In this document: one piece after another, positions 1 to 6,935 of the stretch
How positions within the stretch are numbered: position 1 is the first letter of the stretch
How the letters are laid out: each line of letters begins with the position of its first letter
Assembly (NCBI GenBank): GCA_002070755.1
Contig: MWDY01000211.1
Location: forward strand, 1-12,299
Length of the DNA: 12,299 nucleotides
Source: Spirochaetes bacterium ADurb.Bin110
Lineage (GTDB): Bacteria > Spirochaetota > Spirochaetia > Treponematales > Rectinemataceae
Reading direction: 5' to 3'
Translations under genes and position numbers: made by a program
Notes under the pieces: model-generated
Told to the model about the DNA's origin: nothing
Databases searched by the model: none
What the model saw: only the letters and a program-made list of their open reading frames with translations

Positions 1-10
1 AGAATTGGAT

Positions 11-1468
11 ATGGCCGAACCACAGAAATTCGAGAATTTTATAAATGGCCAATGGAAGGAGCCGCAAGGGGGAAATTATTATCCCGATATAAATCCCGCG
101 GATTATAGCGATATCGTGGGATGCTTCCCTCTTTCTACAAAAAATGATGTTGATGAGGCAATACAAGCGGCGCATATTGCCTTTAAGAGTTGGTCTCATA
201 TGCTGCCAGCAGAGCGTGCAAAGTATCTTGAAAAATTTGCACTACTTCTTGATCAAGAAAAGCAGCGTATCGGGGAAGCCTTGTGTCGTGAGGAAGGCAA
301 AACTTTAAAAGAGGCAATTGGGGAACCTTCCAGAGCTGTAGTCGAGACGTCTTTTTTTATCGGAGAAGGGCAGCGGCTTGAGGGCATTACAATGCCAAGC
401 GATCGCAAGGGTGTTGTCTCGGTTGCTACACGCGTCCCTATTGGAGTGGTCGCGGCAATTTCACCATGGAATTTTCCACTTCTCACGCCGCTCAGAAAGA
501 TAATTCCAGCTCTGGTATTTGGAAATACCGTTGTCTTCAAGCCAGCTTCAGATACTCCATATTGCGCTGTGCTCTTGATGCAGCTCTTCGAAAAAGCAGG
601 CCTCCCGTCCGGTGTAGTAAATCTTGTAATAGGAAAGGGAAGTGCGATTGGAGATGCCATTTCCTCCAATCCGCTTGTAAAAGGCATAACTTTTACAGGC
701 TCAACAGTCGTTGGACGAAGGATCAATCAACTTGCCTCTGAGCATTTCGCGAAAGTTCAACTTGAAATGGGGGGAAAGAATCCTGCTATTGTTGCAGATT
801 ATAAAGACCTCAATAGAGCAGCCGCGGAAATCGCCTCAGCGGCTTATGCCGTTAGTGGGCAGCGCTGTACAGCAGTAAGCCGCGTTATCGTATTAAAAGA
901 ACATGCAGAAGAACTAGAGACGAAGATTATCGAAAAAGCAAAAGGCTATGTGATAGGGAATGGAATGCGGCCAGATGTTACCATGGGCCCCATTATCACA
1001 AAAGAAGCTGGCGAAAAGATAATGGAGTATATCCATGGCGCAGAAAAAGAAGGAGCAACAATCAAATATGGAGGTCACCACCTTAGCGGTGGAGAATTCG
1101 ATAAGGGATTCTATATAGAGCCTACGCTCATCACTGATGTCACGCCCTCAATGAGGGTAGCCAGAGAAGAAATCTTTGGTCCTGTGCTTGTCAGTATTAA
1201 AGTCGATACCTTCGAGGAGGCGATCGAAGTCGCCAATAATACAGAATATGGTCTTGCCTCTTGTCTTTTTTCTGACAATCTGAAATATATTTATGAATTC
1301 CAGCAGGAAGTAGAATCCGGAATGACTCACGTGAATCATGGAACGGTTACCGATGCCTCTATGCCATTTGGAGGAGCAAAGAATTCTGGACTTGGTCCAT
1401 TTTCTAAAGGCGCTACGAATAAGGATTTCTATACAAATTACAAAGTCAATTATGTGAAATATATCTAG
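11..1468 (+). CDS. NAD(P)+-dependent aldehyde dehydrogenase, 2-oxoglutarate-semialdehyde/succinate-semialdehyde type
   Basis: A 485-residue cytoplasmic enzyme expected to oxidise an aldehyde (often a semialdehyde of an organic acid) to the acid with NAD(P)+. Seen in the sequence: PWNFP with the oxyanion-hole Asn at about residue 154, the cofactor-binding Lys in FKPAS (about 177), the Rossmann motif FTGSTVVG (G230), the general base Glu in LEMGGKN (E252) and the catalytic Cys in SGQRCTA (C286). The length is normal for the family, so the gene is complete. An in-frame TTG lies two codons upstream at 5, but ATG at 11 gives the usual N-terminus (MAEPQKFENFINGQW). The ribosome site would lie at or beyond the window edge, so it cannot be checked. 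The gene heads a co-directional run with two AroQ-like genes and a TIM-barrel gene, which suggests it finishes a sugar-acid or quinate-like degradation route. Family assignment is firm; the substrate is inferred from overall resemblance to 2-oxoglutarate semialdehyde dehydrogenases and is uncertain. Confidence 0.93.
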   Translation: MAEPQKFENFINGQWKEPQGGNYYPDINPADYSDIVGCFPLSTKNDVDEAIQAAHIAFKSWSHMLPAERAKYLEKFALLLDQEKQRIGEALCREEGKTLKEAIGEPSRAVVETSFFIGEGQRLEGITMPSDRKGVVSVATRVPIGVVAAISPWNFPLLTPLRKIIPALVFGNTVVFKPASDTPYCAVLLMQLFEKAGLPSGVVNLVIGKGSAIGDAISSNPLVKGITFTGSTVVGRRINQLASEHFAKVQLEMGGKNPAIVADYKDLNRAAAEIASAAYAVSGQRCTAVSRVIVLKEHAEELETKIIEKAKGYVIGNGMRPDVTMGPIITKEAGEKIMEYIHGAEKEGATIKYGGHHLSGGEFDKGFYIEPTLITDVTPSMRVAREEIFGPVLVSIKVDTFEEAIEVANNTEYGLASCLFSDNLKYIYEFQQEVESGMTHVNHGTVTDASMPFGGAKNSGLGPFSKGATNKDFYTNYKVNYVKYI

Positions 1469-1544
1469 AAGGGACACATCATAGGCAGGCCTCGCGCCAC
1501 ATATTCCTCGTTCAATAATAATAGAGTACAATGGCTCCTAAATT

Positions 1545-1548
1545 AGGA
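1545..1548 (+). promoter_or_regulatory. Shine-Dalgarno site that decides the start of the first aroQ-like gene
   Basis: AGGA lies six bases before the ATG at 1555. The upstream in-frame ATG at 1531 is preceded only by an A/T-rich run with a weak GAG. The 1555 start also gives the normal AroQ N-terminus, with the GPNLN motif about ten residues in. Confidence 0.6.
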
Positions 1549-1554
1549 TTGCTT

Positions 1555-2010
1555 ATGGAATTTAATCATATTGCGATAATTCATGGTCCCAACCTGAATA
1601 CGCTTGGGCAGAGAGAAATTGGAATCTATGGTGGCAAGACCCTTGAAGAGATCAATGATGAAATCCGATTAGAGGCATCGAAGTTCGCGGTCAGCCTAGA
1701 TTTTTTCCAATCAAATGTAGAGGGATTCATTATCGATTTCATTCATGGCTGCAGAGGGAAAATCGATGGAATTGTCATCAATGCTGGCGCTTATACTCAT
1801 TATTCGATTGCTTTACGTGATGCTATAGCCGCGGTCAAGCTCCCTACCATAGAGGTGCATATATCGAATGTTTACAAAAGAGAAGCTTTTCGGCATGTAT
1901 CTATCATCTCGCCGGTATGCGTTGGTCAGATATGCGGCTTTAGCTCTTATAGTTACATACTCGGTCTCCATGCATTGCTCGAGGTTCTTGCCGAAAAGGA
2001 CAAAGAATAG
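1555..2010 (+). CDS. aroQ: Type II 3-dehydroquinate dehydratase (AroQ family), active site intact
   Basis: A 151-residue protein, the usual length for type II dehydroquinases, which interconvert 3-dehydroquinate and 3-dehydroshikimate and assemble as cytoplasmic dodecamers. All family landmarks are visible: GPNLN near residue 11, the catalytic Arg in GQRE (R20), the catalytic Tyr in IYGG (Y25), QSNVEG, NAGAYTHYS, the Asp in RDAI (D89, which completes a neighbouring subunit's site), EVHISN (H102) and REAFRH. It lies 86 bases after the aldehyde dehydrogenase and 31 bases before a second, diverged copy. It may serve aromatic biosynthesis, but placement beside a dehydrogenase, a paralogue and a TIM-barrel protein, with no other aro gene in view, points instead to catabolism of quinate or a similar polyol acid. 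That role is inference; the family call is firm. Confidence 0.9.
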   Translation: MEFNHIAIIHGPNLNTLGQREIGIYGGKTLEEINDEIRLEASKFAVSLDFFQSNVEGFIIDFIHGCRGKIDGIVINAGAYTHYSIALRDAIAAVKLPTIEVHISNVYKREAFRHVSIISPVCVGQICGFSSYSYILGLHALLEVLAEKDKE

Positions 2011-2041
2011 CCATCGATAAGCTCAGAAAGGAGAAAGCAAA

Positions 2042-2479
2042 ATGAAGAGATTCTTATCGATTTCAGGGCCAAATCTGAATCTGCTGGGGCAAAGAAAGAC
2101 TTCTATTTATAAAGAAGCTTCATTGGACGAAATTCATTCTAAACTGATGAAAAAGGCCACAGAACTGGGAGTCGAAGTGGATTGTGTGCAGTTCAATAGC
2201 GAAGGCGATATCATAGATTGCATGCAAACAGTACCTGGTAAATATGAAGGTGTTATCCTCAATGCTGGAGCTCTTGCACACTACAGTTATGCTTTGCGTA
2301 GCGCAATCGGAACAATGTTGGTTCCCTGCGTAGAGGTTTTTATTTCAAATGTGTATGCGAGAGAAGATTTTCGCCATAAATCGGTGCTTGCCGATGTATG
2401 TGTCGGAGTTATTTCTGGGTTTGGCGCAAATAGCTATGTCTTGGCGCTAGAGGCTCTTGTAAATCTGGTTAAGCCTTGA
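2042..2479 (+). CDS. Type II dehydroquinase-like paralogue with altered active site
   Basis: A 145-residue protein, roughly half identical to the preceding AroQ along its whole length. It keeps GPNLN, the Arg of GQRK (R18), the Tyr of SIYK (Y23), NAGA, the His of AHYS and REDFRH. It differs where the family is nearly invariant: the Asp of RDAx is Ser (S87, RSAI), the His of EVHxSN is Phe (F100, EVFISN), the Thr of THYS is Ala, and QSN is QFN. A strong ribosome site (AAAGGAGA, 2027-2034) precedes the ATG, and there is no frameshift, so the gene looks expressed and under selection. It could be a dehydratase for a different substrate, or a non-catalytic partner in a mixed dodecamer with its neighbour. 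Canonical dehydroquinase activity seems doubtful because His and Asp bind or position the substrate in characterised enzymes. Family membership is clear; function is unknown. Confidence 0.85.
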   Translation: MKRFLSISGPNLNLLGQRKTSIYKEASLDEIHSKLMKKATELGVEVDCVQFNSEGDIIDCMQTVPGKYEGVILNAGALAHYSYALRSAIGTMLVPCVEVFISNVYAREDFRHKSVLADVCVGVISGFGANSYVLALEALVNLVKP

Positions 2480-2529
2480 AGAAGACTGTGATATAAGCCT
2501 TAGCGGAAGCCTTAAAGTGAGGAGCGGCT

Positions 2530-3336
2530 ATGAATGGAAAAGCCACTATGAATCTGAGATGGGCAAAAAGAATTGCTCATCTTTCAGAGATCGAACAAGC
2601 CAAAGAACAGGGGTTTCAGATTGTGCAGCTGCCTGTGACGGAAATAATGCGACTAGATGATCATACATTTATCGATATCAAAGAGCATCTATTGAAGACT
2701 GGCTTATCGCTCGAAGTATTTGAATCCCCGCTTCCAAAAGGTGTCAACACTACCGAGAGAGGCTTTAATATATATGCATGGATAGAATATTTGAAGAAGG
2801 CAATAGGAAGAATCTCCGAACTTGGATGCAAGACATTGGTTTGGGGAGACGGCCAAGCGAGGATTCTTCCACAGGAAGGCGAAGCCACTGTCCTAAAAGA
2901 AAACTTCAATCAGTTTTTATTCATGGTCGCAGAAATTACCGATAAAAAAGACATTGTTTTTTGTCTGGAGCCACTTGGGCCTAAAAAGACCAATTTCTTG
3001 AATTCATTGGAAGAAGTTGTCGGCGTTCTTGGCTCGGTTGGGAAAAAGAACCTTGCTATCACGATAGCTTCGAGCGACATAATCGAGACAAATATGAGAA
3101 CCGAAGATGTCCTCCATTATAGAGACTTGATTGCCCATGCCTATCTGGATTCACTTGAGGAAGTTGCTGGACTAAATAGAGAAATGGCTACTTTTTCGCG
3201 AGCCTCGGGCACACCGCATCGTATTCTTTTGTTATCGATTTTGAAAAAAATATCCTATGATAAGGTTATTGCCCTACCCAATGATGCTGATTCGGAAACA
3301 CTCGCATTATGCAAAGAGGCATGGGATAGGGTGTAG
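2530..3336 (+). CDS. Sugar phosphate isomerase/epimerase-like TIM-barrel protein (AP endonuclease 2 / xylose isomerase-like fold)
   Basis: A 268-residue protein of normal length for this superfamily, which includes sugar epimerases, hydroxypyruvate isomerase, IolE/IolI and 3-dehydroshikimate dehydratases. Visible signatures are a central GCKTLVWGDGQAR strand-loop (about residue 100) and CLEPLGPKKTNFLNS, with the first metal-ligand Glu at E147. The next expected ligand, in a strand usually ending LLDTFH, is replaced here by ITIASSD; the later HVHxxD segment reads IAHAYLD; and the final ligand Glu strand reads VIALPND. The divalent-metal site therefore seems largely lost. GTGAGGAG at 2517-2524 supports the ATG at 2530; an internal ATG at 2548 is the alternative. 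It is the last gene of the operon, 50 bases after the second AroQ-like gene. It may be a dehydratase, isomerase or epimerase of the same pathway; the alignment behind the missing ligands is from memory of the family. Confidence 0.75.
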   Translation: MNGKATMNLRWAKRIAHLSEIEQAKEQGFQIVQLPVTEIMRLDDHTFIDIKEHLLKTGLSLEVFESPLPKGVNTTERGFNIYAWIEYLKKAIGRISELGCKTLVWGDGQARILPQEGEATVLKENFNQFLFMVAEITDKKDIVFCLEPLGPKKTNFLNSLEEVVGVLGSVGKKNLAITIASSDIIETNMRTEDVLHYRDLIAHAYLDSLEEVAGLNREMATFSRASGTPHRILLLSILKKISYDKVIALPNDADSETLALCKEAWDRV

Positions 3337-3339
3337 AGC

Positions 3340-4467
3340 CTACTCTGCAATTTCTTTCTGCAATTTGAAATAATCTGATGTGTCGCCTATTAGAATCGCG
3401 CCTTTGAGCTTATTTCCTTCACGGAAATATTTCTTGAAAACACCTTCTTCATGAAAAACCTCCACGGTTGTCGAGGGTGCGATCGAGAAATCTCCTACAG
3501 ATGCGACATCGATACCTGCCACCTTGAGCTTGGTGCTCATAACGCTTCCTCTATAATTCACGCTTTGACCAGCTATGGCGTGACCAGCCATTTCTCCTTG
3601 CTCTTTTGCTGCAGGCCAGATTCCATACATTTTCCCGTCGAATTCTGAACAATCTCCGGCTGCATAGACATCTGGAAGATTGGTTCTCATCTGATTATCG
3701 ATGGTGATACCGCGGCCAATCGAAATCTTGGAATCTCTTAGAAAAGTTATATTCGGTCTTACCCCTGCTGAAATTATCGTCATGTCAACAAAGGCAGATC
3801 CACCATCAGAAAAAGCTATGTTAATCTTTCCGTTTTCATTCGAAAGGGAAGATGTTTGTTTTCCTAACAGGAATTTTATGCCTTTTTGAAGGAGCAGTAC
3901 CTGAAGAATTCTCGCAGAATCTTCATCGAGCTGTCTTGGCAGGAGCCAGTTGTAGTATTCGACAATTGTGGATTCCAAGCCACGTTCTGAAAGAGCATAG
4001 GCGGTCTCTATTCCAAGAAGACCTCCTCCAATAATTGCTGCGCTTCTGCACTGCCGTGTAGCGGCAATAATGCGATCAGCTTGCTCTTTGGTTCGGAGTA
4101 CGAACACTTTTTCAAGTTGAGGATTATAAAAAGGAGGAAATGAAGGCGATGCTCCAGAGGCGATCAGCAGCTTGTCATATTTTAATTTTCCAAAAGAGCC
4201 GCAAACCATTCGATGCTCGGTATCGATAGAACTGACGCTTGCGCCCCTCAATAGATCGATATTGTTCTTTTCATACCATGTTTCATCATGGATTATGATC
4301 TTTTCGAATGGTGATTTTCCAGCAAGATACTCGGTGAGCCTGGGTCGAGCATAAAAAAAGAGGCTTTCATCCGAAATCATGGTAATGTTGTTTTCTTTTT
4401 CGTATTCTCGAATTGCTGATGCTGCGGAATTCGCTGCTACACCATTGCCAATTATGATTGTTTTCAT
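3340..4467 (-). CDS. FAD-dependent NAD(P)H oxidoreductase, NADH:rubredoxin reductase / NirB N-terminal-like
   Basis: A 375-residue class I pyridine-nucleotide-disulfide-oxidoreductase-fold flavoprotein without a CxxC redox disulfide. Seen: the N-terminal FAD motif GNGVAANSA (from residue 7), LLIASGASP (about residue 100), the NAD(P)H motif IIGGGLLGIETA (GGG 147-149), the second FAD motif VYAAGDCSE (D272), and a C-terminal STKLKVAGIDVASVGD segment typical of rubredoxin/nitrite reductase relatives. Such enzymes pass electrons from NADH to rubredoxin or similar small carriers, often for oxygen or peroxide defence in anaerobes; the partner here is unknown. The ATG at 4467 is chosen because it starts directly before the FAD strand and has AAGGA nine bases upstream. 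A longer reading from TTG at 4500 would start inside the likely promoter. The gene converges on the TIM-barrel gene with a three-base gap and is divergent from the phosphatase gene. Confidence 0.88.
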   Translation of the reverse strand: MKTIIIGNGVAANSAASAIREYEKENNITMISDESLFFYARPRLTEYLAGKSPFEKIIIHDETWYEKNNIDLLRGASVSSIDTEHRMVCGSFGKLKYDKLLIASGASPSFPPFYNPQLEKVFVLRTKEQADRIIAATRQCRSAAIIGGGLLGIETAYALSERGLESTIVEYYNWLLPRQLDEDSARILQVLLLQKGIKFLLGKQTSSLSNENGKINIAFSDGGSAFVDMTIISAGVRPNITFLRDSKISIGRGITIDNQMRTNLPDVYAAGDCSEFDGKMYGIWPAAKEQGEMAGHAIAGQSVNYRGSVMSTKLKVAGIDVASVGDFSIAPSTTVEVFHEEGVFKKYFREGNKLKGAILIGDTSDYFKLQKEIAE

Positions 4468-4488
4468 AGAATCCGTTCCTTTTTTATC

Positions 4489-4517
4489 AATATAGAGCAA
4501 TTGATCGAAATAGCCAA
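4489..4517 (-). promoter_or_regulatory. Predicted sigma70 promoter of the flavoprotein gene
   Basis: Reading the minus strand, TTGGCT (4517-4512) and TATATT (4494-4489) are separated by exactly 17 bases. Transcription would start about 15 bases before the ribosome site of the ATG at 4467, leaving a very short leader. No operator is obvious. Predicted by motif only. Confidence 0.45.
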
Positions 4518-4621
4518 GCCACTTTTAGGATTAGCATTTGATCTCATTAAAAGATGACAATAAGATTCGGGTATACGACAATTTAGTGCAAAGGTAACTA
4601 GGCATCATTTCTTAATTAGGC

Positions 4622-4650
4622 TTGAGCCAACCGAAATAAGCTAATATACT
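4622..4650 (+). promoter_or_regulatory. Predicted sigma70 promoter of the tandem phosphatase gene
   Basis: TTGAGC (4622-4627) and TATACT (4645-4650) are separated by an ideal 17-base spacer, so transcription should start near 4657 and give a leader of about 40 bases. The promoter is the first unit of an imperfect direct repeat whose second unit lies at the predicted start site. Confidence 0.6.
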
Positions 4651-4683
4651 TTATGTGAGCCAATAAAAGCTAAATATACTTTT
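4624..4683 (+). repeat. Imperfect tandem repeat duplicating the promoter
   Basis: Two units begin with GAGCCAA (4624) and GAGCCAA (4657) and both continue through AGCTAA(A)TATACTTT, ending at 4652 and 4683. The first has three extra bases before AGCTAA and the second an extra A after it. The second unit keeps the TATACT box (4675-4680) but has GTGAGC only 14 bases before it, so it is unlikely to be a full promoter. It may be a relic of duplication or a pair of sites for a regulator spaced about three helical turns apart. Confidence 0.6.
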
Positions 4684-4697
4684 GATGGAGGTAGCAT

Positions 4698-6935
4698 ATG
4701 AATAAGGCAAGAGAGAGAGCTCTTATTCGTATTACCGCGATTGTCATGGCATTTGCCTTGCCTATGATGATAATCGCTGCGGAAGATTTGCCTGTTCTGA
4801 CGGGGAAGGTCGTTGAAGTCCAGAAATATGGCAACCTCACCATGGACCTAAAACCAAAGGATCTCTATGATGCAGGCTTCGAGCTTGGGGATATCTTGAA
4901 TGTCACTGTAGGAGATATAGCGCTCAAGATTCCTTTTTGTACTTCTTATAGCGATGTCGATACGGGCAGCCTTGTGGTGCGCGACGATCAGAAGAACAAC
5001 TTGCTAGTTGTAGCGATCAATATGGGCAATTTCGCAACAAAATATAATGTCAAGGCTGGAGATACGCTTTCTTTCTCGCTGAGTGAAAAGGCTGGATATC
5101 TCTCTGAGTACTTGATTCGCCAACTCAAGCGCACTAATGTTCGATCCGACTACGCGACCGATTCGATTTTCGCCAACTTTAGGAGCATTGCAACGACAGG
5201 CATAAAGCCTGGCGTAATCTATCGAAGCAGCAATCCAATCAACAATGAGATAGGACGAGCCGTCTATGCCGATGCGCTCTGCAGGGCTGTAGGCATACAA
5301 ACCGTAATAAACCTATCCGATTCCAATGAAGACATAGTTAAATACCTCTCTGCCCTCGGATTCAAATCCGATTACTACAAGTCTCTCTTAGATTCGGGGA
5401 AGGTCGTTGCGCTCAACATGGGAGTGGATATCCTGGGCGCAGATTTTGCCGCAAAATTCGCCGAAGGAATTCGCTTTCTAATCGCCAACGATGGGCCTTA
5501 TCTAATTCATTGCACCGAAGGTAAAGATCGAGCCGGCTTTGTCAGTGCTGTCCTAGAAGCATTGATGGGTGCGGATCTACAGGAAATCGTTGCCGACTAT
5601 ATGAAGAGCTATGAGAATTACTACGGTGTAAAAGCGGACAGCGATCAATATAATGCAATTGCAAAGAGCAATATCGTCGCCTCATTGACCACCGCGATGT
5701 GCGGACTTACTAAGGACGTCGATATATCCGGCATCAATCTTTCCAAATTCGCAGAGTGGTATCTTTTGAGCATAGGACTCAAACAAGGTGAGATAAATGC
5801 ACTCAAAGCAAAGCTCTCCGCCGAGCCTATGGTCAAAGAGCCTTGGGTCAAAGGCAAAGTGACACAGATCGAAAAATATGGGCATGCTCTCGCCGATATC
5901 ACCATACAGGATTTCAATAGCCTTGGCTTTGCGTTTGGCGATCTTGTAACGGTGATCTTTGACAATGGTTTTGTGCTCGAAGCGCCATATCTCGATGGCT
6001 ATTATGTGAATGCTGGCGATCCGCTAGTGCGTGCCTATCCTGGTCATACGAATATTGCTGTATGCATCAACTATGGAAAACTGAACGAAGTGGCTCAAGT
6101 AAAAGTAGGCAGCGGCTTTATCATAATGCTGAGCAATCCAGGAGCATATCGAACGCAATATGAAATTCGCAAACTAGTGCGCTCCAACAAGAGAGAAGAT
6201 TATGCTTCCGATGAAATCTTCGCCAATTTCCGTAATATTGCCGTAGGAAATATTGCGGAGAGTGTTCTATATCGCAGCTCGAGCCCCATCGATAATCAGC
6301 TCGGAAGAGCAGCCTATGCCGATAAGCTGATAGAGGAAGCAGGTATCGAGACCGTAGTCAACTTGTCGGACTCAATGGATTCGATGAAGACCTATCTTGC
6401 AGCCAAGGATTTTGCATCGCCTTACTATGCGGAACTAGCAAAGAATAATAAGGTTATTTTCCTCAACATGAATCTAGCGTATGGAAGTGAAGAATTCAGG
6501 ACGAACGTAGTAAAAGGCCTTGTTTTCATGGTCGAACATGATGGTCCATATCTAGTACACTGCACGGAAGGCAAGGATCGGACAGGCTTTATCTCTGCCC
6601 TATTGGAAGCACTGATGGGTGCAACCAAGGATAAAATCGTCGCGGATTATATGGAGAGCTACATAAATTATTATGGAGTCGAACCGGGTACCGAGAAGTA
6701 CAATCTGATCGCGCAGGATGTACTCGATATGCTGAAAGTGATTACAGGAGCTAGCGATCTAGAAAAAGCTGACCTGCAAGCTGGAGCTCGGAATTACCTG
6801 ATATTGGGTGGTATGAAGACCGAGCAGATCGAGAAGCTGATGAATAAGCTCTCGATACCCGTAGTCTCGTTGGAGAATTCGGAATTTGCGGCCATTTTCT
6901 TGGCTATGATTGATGAATATGTAGCGAGCGCTTAA
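4698..6935 (+). CDS. Exported tandem two-unit phosphatase: (SAM hydroxide adenosyltransferase C-terminal-like domain + tyrosine/lipid phosphatase domain) x2
   Basis: A 745-residue protein with a signal peptide: basic N-terminus with R5, R7 and R11, hydrophobic residues 12-28, and likely cleavage after IIAA at about A28, so it should act outside the cytoplasm. Two homologous units follow, offset by 350 residues. Each starts with a beta-rich domain (GKVVEVQKYGNL at about 35; GKVTQIEKYGHA at about 386) resembling the C-terminal domain of SAM hydroxide adenosyltransferases. Each continues into a cysteine phosphatase with YRSS(N/S)PI, TV(I/V)NLSDS and the P-loop HCTEGKDRAG (C272, R278) or HCTEGKDRTG (C622, R628). 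The Lys-Asp in this loop is known from MptpB/LipA-type tyrosine/phosphoinositide phosphatases. Both loops are intact, so both units could be catalytic; the substrate is unknown. GGAGG six bases before the ATG supports the start. The adenosyltransferase N-terminal catalytic domain is absent, so the barrel domain probably serves binding or assembly. The 3' end overlaps the convergent MFS gene by 32 bp. Confidence 0.85.
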   Translation: MNKARERALIRITAIVMAFALPMMIIAAEDLPVLTGKVVEVQKYGNLTMDLKPKDLYDAGFELGDILNVTVGDIALKIPFCTSYSDVDTGSLVVRDDQKNNLLVVAINMGNFATKYNVKAGDTLSFSLSEKAGYLSEYLIRQLKRTNVRSDYATDSIFANFRSIATTGIKPGVIYRSSNPINNEIGRAVYADALCRAVGIQTVINLSDSNEDIVKYLSALGFKSDYYKSLLDSGKVVALNMGVDILGADFAAKFAEGIRFLIANDGPYLIHCTEGKDRAGFVSAVLEALMGADLQEIVADYMKSYENYYGVKADSDQYNAIAKSNIVASLTTAMCGLTKDVDISGINLSKFAEWYLLSIGLKQGEINALKAKLSAEPMVKEPWVKGKVTQIEKYGHALADITIQDFNSLGFAFGDLVTVIFDNGFVLEAPYLDGYYVNAGDPLVRAYPGHTNIAVCINYGKLNEVAQVKVGSGFIIMLSNPGAYRTQYEIRKLVRSNKREDYASDEIFANFRNIAVGNIAESVLYRSSSPIDNQLGRAAYADKLIEEAGIETVVNLSDSMDSMKTYLAAKDFASPYYAELAKNNKVIFLNMNLAYGSEEFRTNVVKGLVFMVEHDGPYLVHCTEGKDRTGFISALLEALMGATKDKIVADYMESYINYYGVEPGTEKYNLIAQDVLDMLKVITGASDLEKADLQAGARNYLILGGMKTEQIEKLMNKLSIPVVSLENSEFAAIFLAMIDEYVASA

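Noticed and set aside
253..726. Open frame on the - strand inside the aldehyde dehydrogenase gene (157 codons).
   Set aside because: Low-complexity Ser/Pro/Thr-rich translation with no domain, fully antisense to a clear enzyme gene.
1531..1554. Upstream ATG that would add eight residues (MAPKLGLL) to the first AroQ-like protein.
   Set aside because: No good ribosome site, whereas the ATG at 1555 has AGGA at proper spacing and gives the usual AroQ N-terminus.
1469..1554. Gap before the first AroQ-like gene searched for an internal promoter or terminator.
   Set aside because: TACAAT at 1527-1532 resembles a -10 box, but no matching -35 box is at the right distance and no strong hairpin with a T run is present.
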